A stretch of DNA of 64,000 nucleotides, taken from positions 1 to 64,000 of the forward strand of contig BDIU01000010.1 in NCBI GenBank assembly GCA_002118135.1, given 5' to 3'. Under the pieces are notes generated by a model. It made no database searches and was not told the origin of the DNA. It was given only the letters and a program-made list of their open reading frames with translations. The stretch comes from Trebouxia sp. TZW2008. Lineage: Eukaryota; Chlorophyta; Trebouxiophyceae; Trebouxiales; Trebouxiaceae. Of the stretch, positions 12,301-22,987 are shown piece by piece. The translations under genes and the position numbers were made by a program. How positions within the stretch are numbered: position 1 is the stretch's first letter; every line of letters starts with the position of its first letter.

Positions 12301-15300
12301 ATGCTTTGCTGCTCCGGGTCGAAATACTGCGATGAACATGCATTACACCATAGTAAAGCAAGGAAGCTGATGTTGCCTGTAGCTTGCAGCTGTGTACTGT
12401 CTCATCGCCAGCTTCATGACTGTCCTGCTGCATCTGAAGCTGTGCAGCAAGGCTGTGTTGGCCAACACTAGCCTTTGCTTTGGGAGGGTTGGCAGGCTGG
12501 GTGGCCAGGACTGAGGTGGGTGGGGGCGCAGGGGGGTTGACTTTGCACAGCCCTGGGGTGCACAGGTCTGACAGCATGCGCCAGGGGTCATGACCGTACC
12601 AAGCTTTGGGGTGCCTGCAATCATGCCACAGGTGATCTTCAATGACTTGAACTCAGGAGGCTGGGGGGGGGGGGGGGGGGGGGNNGCAGGGGGCATGTAT
12701 TATGCTCATCTGACAAGCCATGCTAGGCTGTGCTAGCTTGGGCATGCTATGAGTTGCAGTGCCTTGCAACAAGCACACATCCACAGCAATGCAGAAAGTG
12801 ATGCGCGTGCAGTCATGGACCCATTTCACAATTCAAGGTAACATTCAGTCAATTGAACATCTCTGTCTTTGACCATTGTTGGTGCCATGGTTTGCCTGCC
12901 TGATCAGTAGCTGGCCAAACCAACAACACCTGTATGAAGCATGCTCACCTGAAGACCGTGGGAATCCTGGTGACCAGGGCATGCAATCCTCTATTGACAT
13001 GCTCCACCTCAGGTAGCAGACCACGCACCCACTCCCAAAACAAGTCCAGGGTGAAGTCACTGCTCAACACCACAGCCGGCACCCGCCATGCATTTGATCG
13101 CTATTGCACTGTAGTGTGGCTGAGCCATCATGCCACACAACTAAAGACCTTTACACAGTGGGCCCACCTGAAGAATGTGGGCACCCTGGTGAGTCAGGCA
13201 TCCATTTCTCTGTTCACATGCTCCACTTCTGGCAGCAGACCATTCACCCAATCCCAAAACAAGTCCAGGGTGAAGTCACTGCTCAACAGCACAGACGGCA
13301 CCAGCCGTGCATTTGATTGCGATTGAACTGTGGTGTTGGTGTGGCTGAGCCATCATGCCACGCAACTAAAGACCTTTACACAGTGGGCCCACCTGAAGAC
13401 TGTGGGAAGTCTGGTGACTAAGGCATTCATTCCTCTGTTCACATGCTCCACTTCTGGCAGCAGACCATGCACCCACTCCCAGAACAGCTCCAGGGTGAAG
13501 TCACTGCTGAACACCACAGCCGGCACCAGCCAGGCGCAGTGGCGAATTTTGGTGTAGGTCAGAAGGGCATTCCCAAACACAGGCCTGCCAGCTAGCCAAC
13601 TGGCCCTTGCATTTAAGGCTGTTGGGTCAGTGCTCTGGGTCGTGCTGGTGTACATTGCTGGTGGGTTGATGGCTTCAAAGGGCAAAAGAGGGGTATTGGG
13701 TTTGTTGTCTGCTGGTGGGTTTGTTCCTTCAGAGGGAACAACAGGCGTGTTGGATTTGGTATTGGCTGCGGGGTCTGAGATGGTTTCAGTGCCTGGCTGA
13801 GGTGTGACTGGCCCCTCTGCTGGTTTCTCTTCTGACATGTGCTGACTGGTGTTTACTGGCTCCCCAAGGGCCTCTCTGAAGGCTTCCTGTGGCGCAAGTC
13901 AACAGGTTGTGATCAATCAACAGCTGCTCAATACTGGCTTGACTGGCTTGTGATAGCTTGCATGCATAAAGCTTGAATGGCATACTATGTCGAGGCACTC
14001 TTTGCATGCCTTGGAACTGCTGAAGCTCGCAGATAATGATGTCTCATTGTGCATGACCCCAGCTGGGTCATTGCTGACGTGCAAACTATTATAGTGTATT
14101 CTGAGATACATTGTAAAGGCACAAGGACGCAGCCAGGCAGAGGTGGCAGCTGCATTTGATGTGTGTGTATTCCGGGATGAAAACGCAAGGCATCCCATGC
14201 CTCAGCTGGTGCTGATGCTCAAACACTCACCAGCAGGGGTTGTGGCTTGTCTGTTGCTTTGTATCCTGGCAAGCGAGGTATATGCACAACCTTGCCAGGC
14301 TTCTCCCAGAACAGCAGGTCATGGGCCTCAACCCCTAGGGCCTTGGCAGTGGCATGCCAGGGGTCTGTCTTCCCGCCAATTTCTAGTGTTGTGACTGGTG
14401 CTCTACATGCCAATTTGCAGTATTGTGATTGGTGCTTTACGTGCAAAATAGATGGTGATGTGATGACTTGTAGCAAAGTTTTGAATACCTAGCTGTATGG
14501 CCAACTACCTACAGGCCATACAGCTATGGCCTATAGCTGTATGGCCATAGCCACAGCCATACATTAACATTACCAACAAGCTGCTTCAATAGTTGCTTCA
14601 GGGTAGGAAAAATGCTTGCAAGCAGCTTGAATGAATTAAAGCCAAGCACGCAGTCTTGCATGTGGTGGGCTGAGCATAACCAGTGGTTGCAGACACATTA
14701 GCAGTGTTGCCATGCATTGATACAGCTGCAGCCACAAAAGAATGTTCACATCCTCAATCCATGTGAGGTAGCTTCCCGCACCTGATGTCGACAGGCAGGA
14801 GGACGCCTCCATGGGCTGACCCAGATGCCAGTTGCAAGCCGATCTCAACAGCTTTGGTGGCTTTACAAAAGCCTTGCTCTGCTGCTGATAGTCTCTGGTA
14901 CTTGATTTTCCGTTTGATGTATTTGCCATCCTCACTCAAAGCCAGAACATCATCTGCAGTCAGAAAGGCTATTGGTTGCAATGCGACGCACGCTTTAGAC
15001 ATCCTGCATTCTGCAGTGGTCAGTGTACACATGCAGTATGCACTATACCAACCATGCCATGGCATCAATCAGCCTGCTGTGCATTAACAAGAGTAAGCAG
15101 GTGCTGTTTTTGGCATTTATTGCATGCCTAGTAGGGTCAGCGTCCATACTTTACAATACCCACTGTTGCGAATACTCATGTTTGCTTACCTGTGGCTGAG
15201 CTCTGTTGGTTGAGTTTTGTTGTGACGATTTGCAGCGCCTGTCCAGGATGCTGAGCAGCCTCTGGCTCATATTCCTTCAGCCAGGCTCGCACAGACCTGG

Positions 15301-15914
15301 CTGGCAAAAGCTGTTGCATTGGGAAATACCCATCATTGCAAAGTTGAGCCAAGATCACAAAAGCTTCCAGTTCATTGTCCTTGAAAAGGCTCTGCATCCA
15401 TTGCACAAGATGGCTTAGAAGGTCGATAGTGCCAAGCCCACGTCGCATGACAGTTACAAAGTGATCTCATTTGCCTAAGTGTTGGCAATGATACGGATTT
15501 CAGGGCACGGCGAGGACTGATCGATCAGCCTACGCGCACGCGATCAGGAGGTCTTTGGCGATACTGAGGCAGCATGTCGTGGCAAAGTGCATCGAGGTGT
15601 ACCTGATCTGACAAACTGCCTTTCACGGTCTCCCACAATGATTCTACAAAGGGCTTCTTGACGGCGAAAAGAGGTTGATGCTGTAAGAACTTGACAGCTT
15701 CGGCTGCCGCCGCCGCTTGACTTGCTTTCTTGTTGGCGCCTTTGCCGGTGAAGATTTGCAGTTCCACCGAAGCTTCCTCAGTGTATACAGAGGGGCACAC
15801 GATTGTGCACTTGAAACCCCCCTCGGCTTTCTTGACATCGTATCGGGGCAAAGGCGACTTGCACCTTTGATAGAACTGGTTCAGTTGGGATTTGGCAGCT
15901 GCTGAGGCTTCCAT
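4662..15914 (-). CDS. HEN1: HEN1 small-RNA 2'-O-methyltransferase
   Basis: HEN1 methylates the 3'-terminal 2'-OH of miRNA/siRNA, protecting them from uridylation and decay. Exons, 5' to 3': 15603-15914 (dsRBD, start ATG 15914), about 15190-15460, 14782-14953, 14231-14382, 13393-13886, about 12408-12614, 11647-12121 and 11156-about 11272 (FKBP-like region), 10348-10544, 9783-9892, about 9000-9215, 6594-6819, 5370-5520, 4662 or 4728-4856. Diagnostic motifs: SAM motif LVDLGCGEGKLLEHL, then IGVDITAEAVTRA, the metal-binding EVVEHL (E, E, H), LLVVTTPNKEYNAVL, and the fourth ligand in NTDHRFEW followed after splicing by SRQEFQQWG, then GFASQ-VAVFRRKA. This is the order of plant HEN1. Frame runs cleanly across 6594|5520 and 5370|4856. 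If the last GT is not a donor, the protein ends at 4662. Total is roughly 1,050-1,100 residues, somewhat longer than the plant enzyme. Exon 2's acceptor, the exon ending near 9000 and the exon around 12.4-12.6 kb are uncertain. Confidence 0.93.
5236..5323 (-). pseudogene. Decayed copy of a HEN1 exon
   Basis: This is a partial tandem copy of exon 5370-5520. It reads SVQFWGPDRAMQEGRALATL against SVKFWGAGRAMQEGRAIATL, has lost two codons near the end, and finishes in TCT-TAG|GTGAG instead of TCT-CAG|GTGAA, so the donor is kept but the last codon is a stop. It lies downstream of the real exon. Confidence 0.85.
5960..6010 (-). repeat. Weak ghost copy of HEN1 exon 6594-6819 (donor side)
   Basis: The block around TTACGCAACTTGTTGGGCAG corresponds to TTGCGTAGCTTGTTGGGCAG in the real exon (residues LLPNKLRNT). 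The histidine motif is lost (NTCHSLE). Confidence 0.6.
6243..6317. repeat. (CA)n microsatellite
   Basis: An uninterrupted CA run of about 75 bases in a HEN1 intron, flanked on both sides by ghost copies of a HEN1 exon. Confidence 0.98.
6352..6442 (-). pseudogene. Ghost copy of HEN1 catalytic-histidine exon end
   Basis: The minus strand encodes AVLHQLGKALLPNKL then HTTDHRFEW and a usable GAGTG|GTATGG donor, against AVLQQLGIALLPNKL and RNTDHRFEW in the real exon (6594-6819). It lies downstream of that exon. A shorter piece (AVLHQLGRA) recurs around 6186-6215. Confidence 0.85.
6427..6590. repeat. GCATTGGCAnAnCT minisatellite, ~15-bp unit
   Basis: About ten imperfect copies of a 15-bp unit (GCATTGGCATAGCT and variants). 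The unit begins where the exon-derived word TGCAGCACTGCATTG ends, suggesting it grew from the ghost exon fragment. Confidence 0.9.
6886..7260 (-). repeat. Upstream ghost fragments of HEN1 exon 6594-6819
   Basis: At 6893-6940 the exon's TTGGTGCAGCACTGCATTGT block reappears next to a copy of its acceptor side (6953-6995, ATGCCAGCCAGCCCACCCCA). Another acceptor-side piece lies at 7194-7250 (ATGCCAGCCAGCCCTTCCCA). All are diverged and interrupted. They sit upstream of the exon in transcription order. Confidence 0.7.
7885..8130. repeat. ~80-bp tandem repeat, three units
   Basis: Units start near 7891, 7971 and 8051, each with CAGCTTGACCCACCAGGAAT-like text followed by TTGACCTGAGC and a GTGCTTAGCAT-like end. 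It lies within a HEN1 intron and shows no exon similarity. The rest of the roughly 2-kb intron (about 6820-9000) has no gene I can support. Confidence 0.85.
9277..9425 (-). repeat. Two ghost copies of the acceptor side of HEN1 exon ~9000-9215
   Basis: The exon start (9185-9225 on the plus strand: GATGTCAACCCCAATCTGCA) recurs as GATGTCGACCCCAGTCTGCA near 9290 and as GTCGTCAACTCCAATGCTCA near 9395, each with the flanking CCCTTGTGAC word. The first keeps the acceptor. Both lie upstream in transcription order. Confidence 0.8.
9584..9695. repeat. 27-bp minisatellite, about four units
   Basis: The unit CTTTTGTGGGGCTGCTGAAT plus GTTGTCG repeats four times with few changes. Because 27 is divisible by three it leaves several frames open, which produces spurious repeat peptides. 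Confidence 0.95.
12662..12685. other. Poly-G tract ending in two undetermined bases
   Basis: A run of about 21 G ends in nn at 12684-12685, inside a HEN1 intron. It looks like an assembly gap or sequencing failure in a G tract. Confidence 0.95.
12949..13315 (-). pseudogene. Two tandem ghost copies of a HEN1 exon's 3' half
   Basis: The end of exon 13393-13886 (residues SSDFTLELFWEWVHGLLPEV then EHVNRGMNALVTRLPTVFR) is repeated at about 220-bp spacing: copy 2 ends at 13168 and copy 1 at 12949. All three keep the TTCAG|GTG donor. Copy 1 is open (GLHALVTRIPTVFR). Copy 2 has an in-frame TGA (MDA-stop-LTRVPTFFR). Both lie downstream of the real exon and lack its 5' part. Confidence 0.92.
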
Positions 15915-17160
15915 TGAAGAGTTGGCCGATTGTGTCTGGCAGCGAGATCATACAAGCGAGGTATTGCAAGGTTGGGCGGGGCTTTCTATTGCGTTTTGCA
16001 AAAAGCGCGCGCTCTGAAACCATGCAAAGTTTAGATGTGCAAGGCGGGCTGTCACCCTCAAGGCTTGCCTGCAAGCTGTGCACGGCACGCCAGCTGAACT
16101 CCGTGCAGAGTGTTACAAGCAGGCAAAATTTAGGACAAAAAGATATTTCAGCCTTGCAATTGGCCTCTCACCACATCTTTGCAAGCAGTGTGCAAAGCAG
16201 GGTACATTTTGAGCTGTGACATTGCACTTGCTGGCTCCTTGTCTATCAGATTCGCAGAGCAAGACCCCGGGCAAACGGTCGGGAATTATCAGCAAAATGA
16301 GTTGAGCACTGTGCGCAGTTTGTGCCATAGCCTCAGGAAGTGGCAGCAGCAACAAATGTAGACATCCCGCTGACATAAATGCTAGTCTCTTCATGGGATG
16401 ACAGACGAATAATGCAGCATCTCCCCCCGCGGACAGAGCTGTCCAATGATCAAGCTCCTGCTTCAGGGGCAACGTGCATGTTTGCCTCAGAAGCTCAGCA
16501 ATGCAATGTCTGCTGAAGCTGCAGGCTCTGCAAAGGTCACATAAGGCTGGATTTCTGCAACAATGGTGCTTGGGCTCACTGATCAAAGGAGCATCCAATT
16601 ACAGCCAAATCTGCATTCCTTGGCTGTCCAGCTGTTACTGAAGCCAGGAATGAGGGCAAACCTGGCACTGCTGCTGACGGCTTTTAGCTGGAGCGCCTGC
16701 TGACAGCTTAGCTGCTGCTGCTATTGCTGCTGCTACTGCTGCTGCTGTCGCTGCTGATGTTGCCACCTCCGCCACTGCTGCAAATCATACAGCTGCTGCT
16801 GCTGTCTCACAGGTCAAGCATGTTGGGCAAAGCAGAACGCAAGGCAAGGTTCTCAAAATTGACTCATCCTCAGCCACTGGGATGCCGCTGCTTTTTGCCT
16901 GTGCTGGTCATGCATCCATGCAGACAACTTATGACCCTTGGCTGTACACAATACACGACAAGAACTGTGTAAACAGATGAAACATGCCAGCGAGTCGGGG
17001 TAGATGCAGAAGTGTGCACTTTGCCTTTCTGACCTGCATTAGCCTACCAACTTGCTTACACAATCTGAGGTGCAAAATGTCTTCTTAAACACCCATGTCA
17101 GGTGAAGCAATCAGTAGGTTCCATTGCAGAAGCAACATGCAGAGGAGCAAAAGCTGCTAT
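15915..17160. other. HEN1 upstream region with CTG-rich tract
   Basis: Lies between the HEN1 start and the eS19 stop, both on the minus strand. It holds an imperfect GCTGCTGCT tract at about 16708-16805. A TTACA at 17056 (TGTAA on the minus strand), about 100 bases past the eS19 stop, could be the green-algal polyadenylation signal. No coding region I can support. Confidence 0.5.
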
Positions 17161-17904
17161 CTACTCTGCATCCTGTTCCTCATCTTCAGGCTCCTCAGTT
17201 GCCTGAATTCTGCCAGCAATCAGATCAAGATCTCTCTGCCCTTGGCTTGTGATCTTCCTGCCGCCCTTTTTGCCCTCATACTTCTCAACTAGACCTTCGC
17301 TCTCTAGCTGGATCAAGATATGCCGTATCAAGCCACCTGATGCCTTTGCAAAGTGCTCAGGTACTGCACCCTTCCTCTTGTTTCTGCCACCATACTGCCT
17401 TCTGAAGGCACCAACGCCTACACCCTGCCTCAAGTACACCTTTCGGGCCAGAGATGCTGCAGCACAAGTGAGGGCATTCAGTCCAGTGCACCTGAGACGC
17501 AAGCAGCGCAAGGTCTGATCAGCAGGTCCTTGCCCTTACAGTCAAAGCTTGAGCAACTGACATATGCAGCGTTGTGCAAATGTTGTTGCGTGTACAATGA
17601 TCAGGATGTCAAGAGCTGCACCTGCACGGACGTAGTACCAGTCTGGGTCATATGGTGCTAGCTCCTTGAAGGAAGCTGTCTTGACGATGTCTACCCACTG
17701 AGGTAGCTTGATCTGCGTAAGCACAATCAGGGCATCAACACAATGCACTCAATGCTGCTGGCCTGATTATCGAATTCATCTACTAAGACGATAGTCACGA
17801 GAAGTCGATGCTGCAGAACATACGTTGTCATTGGACTTCAAGTGAGCTGCGTAAGCCTTGATGAAAGCTTCTGCAGGCACGTCTCGCACGCCCTTGCCTG
17901 GCAT
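17161..17904 (-). CDS. RPS19: Ribosomal protein eS19
   Basis: Component of the 40S head required for 18S rRNA 3' processing. Three exons give an unbroken frame: 17824-17904 (27 codons, [20 protein letters not shown] start), 17622-17712 ([20 protein letters not shown]...YYVRA) and 17161-17456 ([58 protein letters not shown]). The splice 17622|17456 restores [12 protein letters not shown], as in the family. Length (155 residues) is normal except for a short acidic tail ([11 protein letters not shown]). The start is the only ATG matching the family N-terminus. It is divergent from DRC2. Confidence 0.97.
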
Positions 17905-18344
17905 GGCTCCTCTTTGCTCGACAAAGCCCAACGTTGTTTGGAAGACCCAGGCGAAAGACTCGCACGGCGGCGAGCAGAGGGACAAGAGGGATTACTGTTA
18001 CGTGCCGACATGACCGTAACACGCACCAGAGGTGAGGTCTTCTTCTTCGGGTCATTGCTCAGTTGCTGCGCGACTCAGTAGCGCAAGCTTGCCGGCCATT
18101 GTGCTGCTGACATTTCTCATCTTGCGAGCAGGAGCTGCTGCTAGAGCTGAGCTAATTTGGAGACTTGCCTGAACTTTTGTCCAGAGGATTAAGTTTGCTG
18201 CACCGAGTGTGTGCAAAGCGTTTTCGACAAAGCCATCGATTTTGGCTTTGCCATTGTCTGAAGAGGCAATTTGCCTGACAGCACAGCGTTACGCAGCTTT
18301 TGTCACCGCTTGCCAGCCAAAGGCTTAGCACCGCTTGAAGCAAG
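17905..18344. promoter_or_regulatory. Shared divergent promoter region of eS19 and DRC2
   Basis: The start codons of eS19 (minus) and DRC2 (plus) are 440 bp apart, so both promoters must lie here. I see no convincing TATA box. Confidence 0.5.
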
Positions 18345-21300
18345 ATGCCACCAAAGAAGGTATCGGGCATAAGCTATTAGCTGCTCGCAATTTATAGCTA
18401 GTGGATCCTACAAAGGCCAAAGCAAAACAAATGAAAGGCCTGCAGGGCAAGGGGAAGTCCAAGAAGCCTCCTGAGACTGAGGAGGAGAAGGCTGCTCGGC
18501 TTGAGGCTGAAGCAGTTGCTGCTAAAGAGGCAGCCAGAATGCGAGAAGAAGCTGCAAGGTAAGATATCCTCAAGCCTGCATGCTCTGTGATGATGAACAA
18601 TGTCACATATGCTCAACACAGCATTTGCATGCTGCACCTGCTTCACCCGTAAATGCCAATTGTAAACAAAGTTAAGATTTGTCTCTTGCATGCAGATTGT
18701 CAATGCTGGAGAAGCAGCAGCATGAACAGGATCATGGCCGCATGAATGCAATCAAGATTCACAACCAGTGGCGGCGCATAATGCGTATGGCAAAGACTGA
18801 GGAGCTCAAACAGGACATTGAGATCCTCAGCCAAAGTTTTGATCGCAATGTTGACCGCAAAGATGCTCTGATTCAGGTAAACAGCTGCCAGCCTATCTCA
18901 AATGCCAGGTCAACTTGTGCTGTATACCTTGCCAAGTGTTCCTATCCTTTGCCCACCACAATCAAACAGATCTCACGCAGCAGAAGCAGGTTTGGGTATC
19001 AGGATCTCTGGGTTGTACAGGCCCTTGACAGAGATCTAGAGGATGCAGAAGAGCAGTATGGCACAGCCTTGAGAGGGCACCTGCAGGTCATAGACAGCCT
19101 GCAGAACATGCAGTACGCACGCATGAAGGCTATGCAGGAGCAATTTCAGGCAAATCTCAAGGTCAGTTGCAAGGCTACCTCTATATCTGCATCTGGCATC
19201 TGATGTCATCTGCAGACCAACAGCGTTACAAGAAGTTTGTCAGCTGTACTGCTTGGCATTTCAAGTACTCCTGCAGAAGCTGTGACAGCACTCGCTCTGA
19301 AAGCAACAAACGAAGCCCTCAAATGCCCAAAGCCTGTGTGCTGCTTATTGAGCTTTGGTAGTGCACACTCTGTTGGACCAAGAACAGGCGCACTGCACAC
19401 ACTGTAACATCACAAGGGAAAGAAAGGCTTCTGTTGTGGTGTGCAGGCTTTGCAGGAAGAGTTTGACACTGAGCGTACAGACATGACATCCAGTCACAAC
19501 AGGCAGAAGAAGGAGATGGCCGACCTCATGACAGCCATGGAGGGAGAGTTTGCTGAGGCTGACTCAGAGGCGAGGCAGGAGTTTGAGGCGGCTAGGGAGG
19601 AGATCCGAAACAGAAGCAGTGAGGAGTACAATGTGCTGAAGATCAGCCTAGAAGGGCAGATTGAGGAGCTGGAACGCACTTTTGAGGCTGCCCATCAGGC
19701 GTATCTGCAAAACACAGGAGCCAGGGCAACAGCCTTCCAGACCCTGACAACCAATGACGCCGCGGCGGCGCGAGTCATTGAGCAGCGCATGAAGAAGCTG
19801 GTCCAGATGCAGGTGTGCCCTTGACAGCATCTGCTCAAGCTTGAGCCTCCATGCATGCCTCTGGCGTGACGTAATATGCCTGCACTGCTTGTAGCCTGTA
19901 TACAACGCTATGAAGAAGCTTCAACACAAGACAGTAGTCCATAGCCTGGTTGCCTGTGCTGTGAATGTCCCCTCAGCCTTTGGCGTGCAGCGTCCAAGGC
20001 AGCAGGCTTGCATTTGCTGCCACTGAGAATCAATGCTCAAAACACATAGGCAGTCAGTGAGCAGCCTCTATTCAGCATGCCCAGCATTGGCTAGGGTTGA
20101 CAGCACTGTCAAGCTTGTCCAATGCCAACGCTAAGATGCACCTGAAGCCAGCTCATGCACCCACATAAGTGCAGCCGCAGCAATTTTTCCTGCAGTCGAG
20201 TCGGTTCAAGTCAGTGGCGCACAATCTTGCCAGCACAGTCGTGTTCCAGAGGCAATTGCTGCTGTGAACATGGTTTGTGATCTCTGTGCAGTGTGGCTGC
20301 GTGAGTCAGCTCCAATGGTCAAGCTCGATGGCCTTTGGGGAAACACATCCTAAGGTTTGGGTAACGCCTCATCACTCAAATTGGTCTGTCACGCAGGATT
20401 CATTGAGTCAGTGGCGCACCAAGATTGGCAGCACTGGGCGGGAGTGGGAGGAGCGGCAGCGCGCCCTGCAGGCTGAGAAGGACATCATGGCGCGTCACTA
20501 CTCTGCCCTCAAGGCCGCAATGGAGCAGTTCAGGGCCCAGCAAAACACCCGCCTTAAGCACCTCTCTGCCCATAGGCGAGTAGCTCAGATGTCTGACATC
20601 TGGCGGCGTACCAACACTCTGTGTGCCTTTCTGCTTGCTTGTTGCAACAGTACAGTTGCGTTGTATCGCATGACAAAAAGACATAGTAGACAGAGCCCCG
20701 GAGCAGAGATGTGTTTTGTTTTGACCATACTCCCTTGAAAGTGCTGCTGTTCATGATTAAGTCCTTGTGTCTGTTGTCATAAGCAGCCCCACATTAAGGT
20801 CTTAAGGATTCCCGGTTTCATTGACACCAAGAATATGAGCAGCTGTATACATGAAAGCACAACAATTCAGCATGTGTGGAATGCTGTTCAGCATGATATT
20901 GACAAAACCCAGCATCATTCGATCTTTGCTGATTTGATTGTGTATGTATTGCAGTGCCAATGCCAACATGGAGCTGCAGAAGAAGCTGGCGTCAGCTGAG
21001 CGGATTCTGAAGCTGGGGGAGTTGTGTCGGAAGCTGGAGACAGAGCAGGAGAAGGTGCTGCCCTTCTGCAGCCCTGAGCAAGCCCTAGGGTTGCAGCCCT
21101 CCCACAACCAGGAGGAACCCCGCCAGGCAGAGGCGGAGCACAGTGGCAGTAGCCGCCATGCTCACGATGATGCAGACCACTCGGTATGATATCAGTTTTT
21201 TGCTGTTTCTCATGATATCATGCGCAGTGTATGTACCTGACAGGGCCAGCAGGGCCATGAATTTCAGTAGCAAATGTGTCAATGATGATGACATGCCACT

Positions 21301-22899
21301 GCAGCAGCTGTGCTCAGTGGCAGAAGCCGCCATCCTCACGATGATGCAGACCATTCGGTATGATATTAGTTTTGGCTGTTTCTCATGATATAATGCCTAG
21401 TGTATGTACCTGACAGGGCCAGCAGGGCCATGGATCTCAGTGGCAGATGTATCAACGATGATGACATGCCATTGCAGCTGCTGACCCTGGCGGCGATAGC
21501 CGCTATGCTCATGATGATGTAGATCTTGATAGTTCTCATGTTATCATGCATGGTGTATGACCGGGCAGCAGAGGCATGGATTTCACTAGCAGATGTATCA
21601 ACAATGATGACATGCCACTGCAGAGGCTGAGCACAGTGGCAGTAGCCGCCATGCTCATGATAATGCAGACTACTGGGTATGATATTAGTTTTTGTGATGT
21701 TTCTCGTGATACCATGCCTAGTGTATGTATTTGACAGGGTAGCAGGGCCATGAATCTCAACAGCAGGTGTATCGACAATGGTGACATGCCACTGCAGCGC
21801 CTGAGCTCAGTGGCAATAGCCGCCATGCTCATGATGATGCAGACCACTCGGTGTAAACTTGAGCATTACCTTTCACAGTCATGTGGAGCATGTCGTCTGG
21901 ACCTTGTTTCTTCAGTAACTTGCACAAAAACGACCATTGCTATGCAGGTTGTTGCATGGTATGCCAATGGACCTTGATGCATTTCACCATTCACAATGTC
22001 TATGTTTGGGCTGGTGGCATTGGACTGCCTTGCATACTGTTTGCACTCCTGGCGCTGCCAGCAACTTTGAGCATGTGGACATGTTGCCATCAGCAACATG
22101 TCTGTGCACAATACATTGATCTCAGGTATTGACTACAGTCAGTTGTGTCACAGGGGATGGGCAGGCTGCTGACCAGGAGGGAGACCAACTTCAAGCAGGC
22201 CAGCAGCCATGGACTAGACCCCGCTGGCACTCCCATAGCTGAGTGGGACTACCTGAACAACTTCTTCAAGCGCTACAACAAGGTGAGCTCAACAAGTTGC
22301 GCTACAGCAAGGTGAAGGTGTGTTTGTTGCACAGCCTGAGCTGACATATTCTGGTTGTGAAGCTAGCATGCTCACAACATAGATTGACACATTCACATCC
22401 AAGATCAGACCAATACACTGAGCCTTCTGCGCCGCGTAAGGCACAAGGCTTGCACTCTCCAAGCGCATATAACTACCAGCATGCCACTGACTAAGCACTG
22501 TATCCCCAGCCTTGCACTCTTGTCTTTCTGTCAGGTGCAATTTTGCCACTCTGAATGCCAATTGTGGCAATACTTGACCAGCATGTTTGACACTGCAGTA
22601 TTGTCTCGATTGCTATGCAGGCATTTCTGGACAAGTCAGCTGTGGACAAGGAGCGTGCCCGCTTGGCAGCTGAGAATGCAGACCTGCGCACCATTCTACA
22701 GCAATATCTGGATGGCATTTCAGTCAATGAGGCTGTCATGAACAACCCAGTCAACCCTCTGCTCGTAGTCAACCAGCGACTGCAGCTCACACTCGCTGAG
22801 CGCAACAAGCTGTATCAGCAGCCAGCAGTGCAGCCTGTGTCTCCCACCATCAAGGCAGTCAGGCCACAGCTTGTCGAGATCAATAGCTTCACAAGCTGA
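18345..22899 (+). CDS. DRC2: DRC2/CCDC65, nexin-dynein regulatory complex subunit
   Basis: DRC2 is a coiled-coil subunit of the axonemal nexin link that assembles with DRC1 and is needed for flagellar motility. Nine exons: 18345-18359 (MPPKK), 18398-18558, 18696-18876, 19021-19161, 19447-19812, 20397-20575, 20955-21183, 22154-22282, 22621-22899; the sum is 1680 nt, 559 residues, in frame. Family signatures: [114 protein letters not shown]. The 20575|20955 junction needs a GC donor (AG|GCGAGT) to keep frame; the nearby GT at 20580 would not. The residues after EKVLPF in exon 7 are poorly conserved and overlap a tandem array. Its presence implies the organism makes flagellate cells or retains axonemal genes. 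Confidence 0.93.
20190..20260 (+). repeat. Ghost copy of DRC2 exon 6 start
   Basis: CTGCAG then, 15 bases on, AGTCAGTGGCGCACAATCTT reproduces the acceptor and the AGTCAGTGGCGCACCAAGAT of exon 20397-20575. It lies upstream of that exon. Confidence 0.75.
21131..21861 (+). repeat. Exon-intron tandem array in DRC2: 53-nt exon tail x5
   Basis: The last 53 nt of exon 7 plus following intron are repeated with units starting near 21131, 21304, 21478, 21623 and 21799 (about 145-176 bp apart). Copies 2, 4 and 5 are each 53 nt between CTGCAG and a GTATGA or GTGTAA donor-like site and share GTGGCAGTAGCCGCCATGCT-type text. The third unit is shorter and more decayed. Since 53 is not a multiple of three, including one copy would shift frame, while three copies would not. 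Confidence 0.88.
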
Positions 22900-22929
22900 T
22901 TGCATCAAGAGTTGCAGCCCTGATGAGTC

Positions 22930-22987
22930 ATCAACCATTAAAGCAGTCAGGCCACAGCTTGTGGACATCAACTCCTTCACCAGCTGA
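22930..22987 (+). repeat. Ghost copy of the DRC2 C-terminus and stop
   Basis: Just past the DRC2 stop, the sequence encodes [17 protein letters not shown] and TGA, duplicating [17 protein letters not shown] and TGA of the real end (22849-22899). Confidence 0.9.

Noticed and set aside
16113..16598. 161-codon minus-strand frame upstream of HEN1
   Set aside because: No recognisable domain, cysteine-rich but irregular composition, and no supporting splice or context signal.
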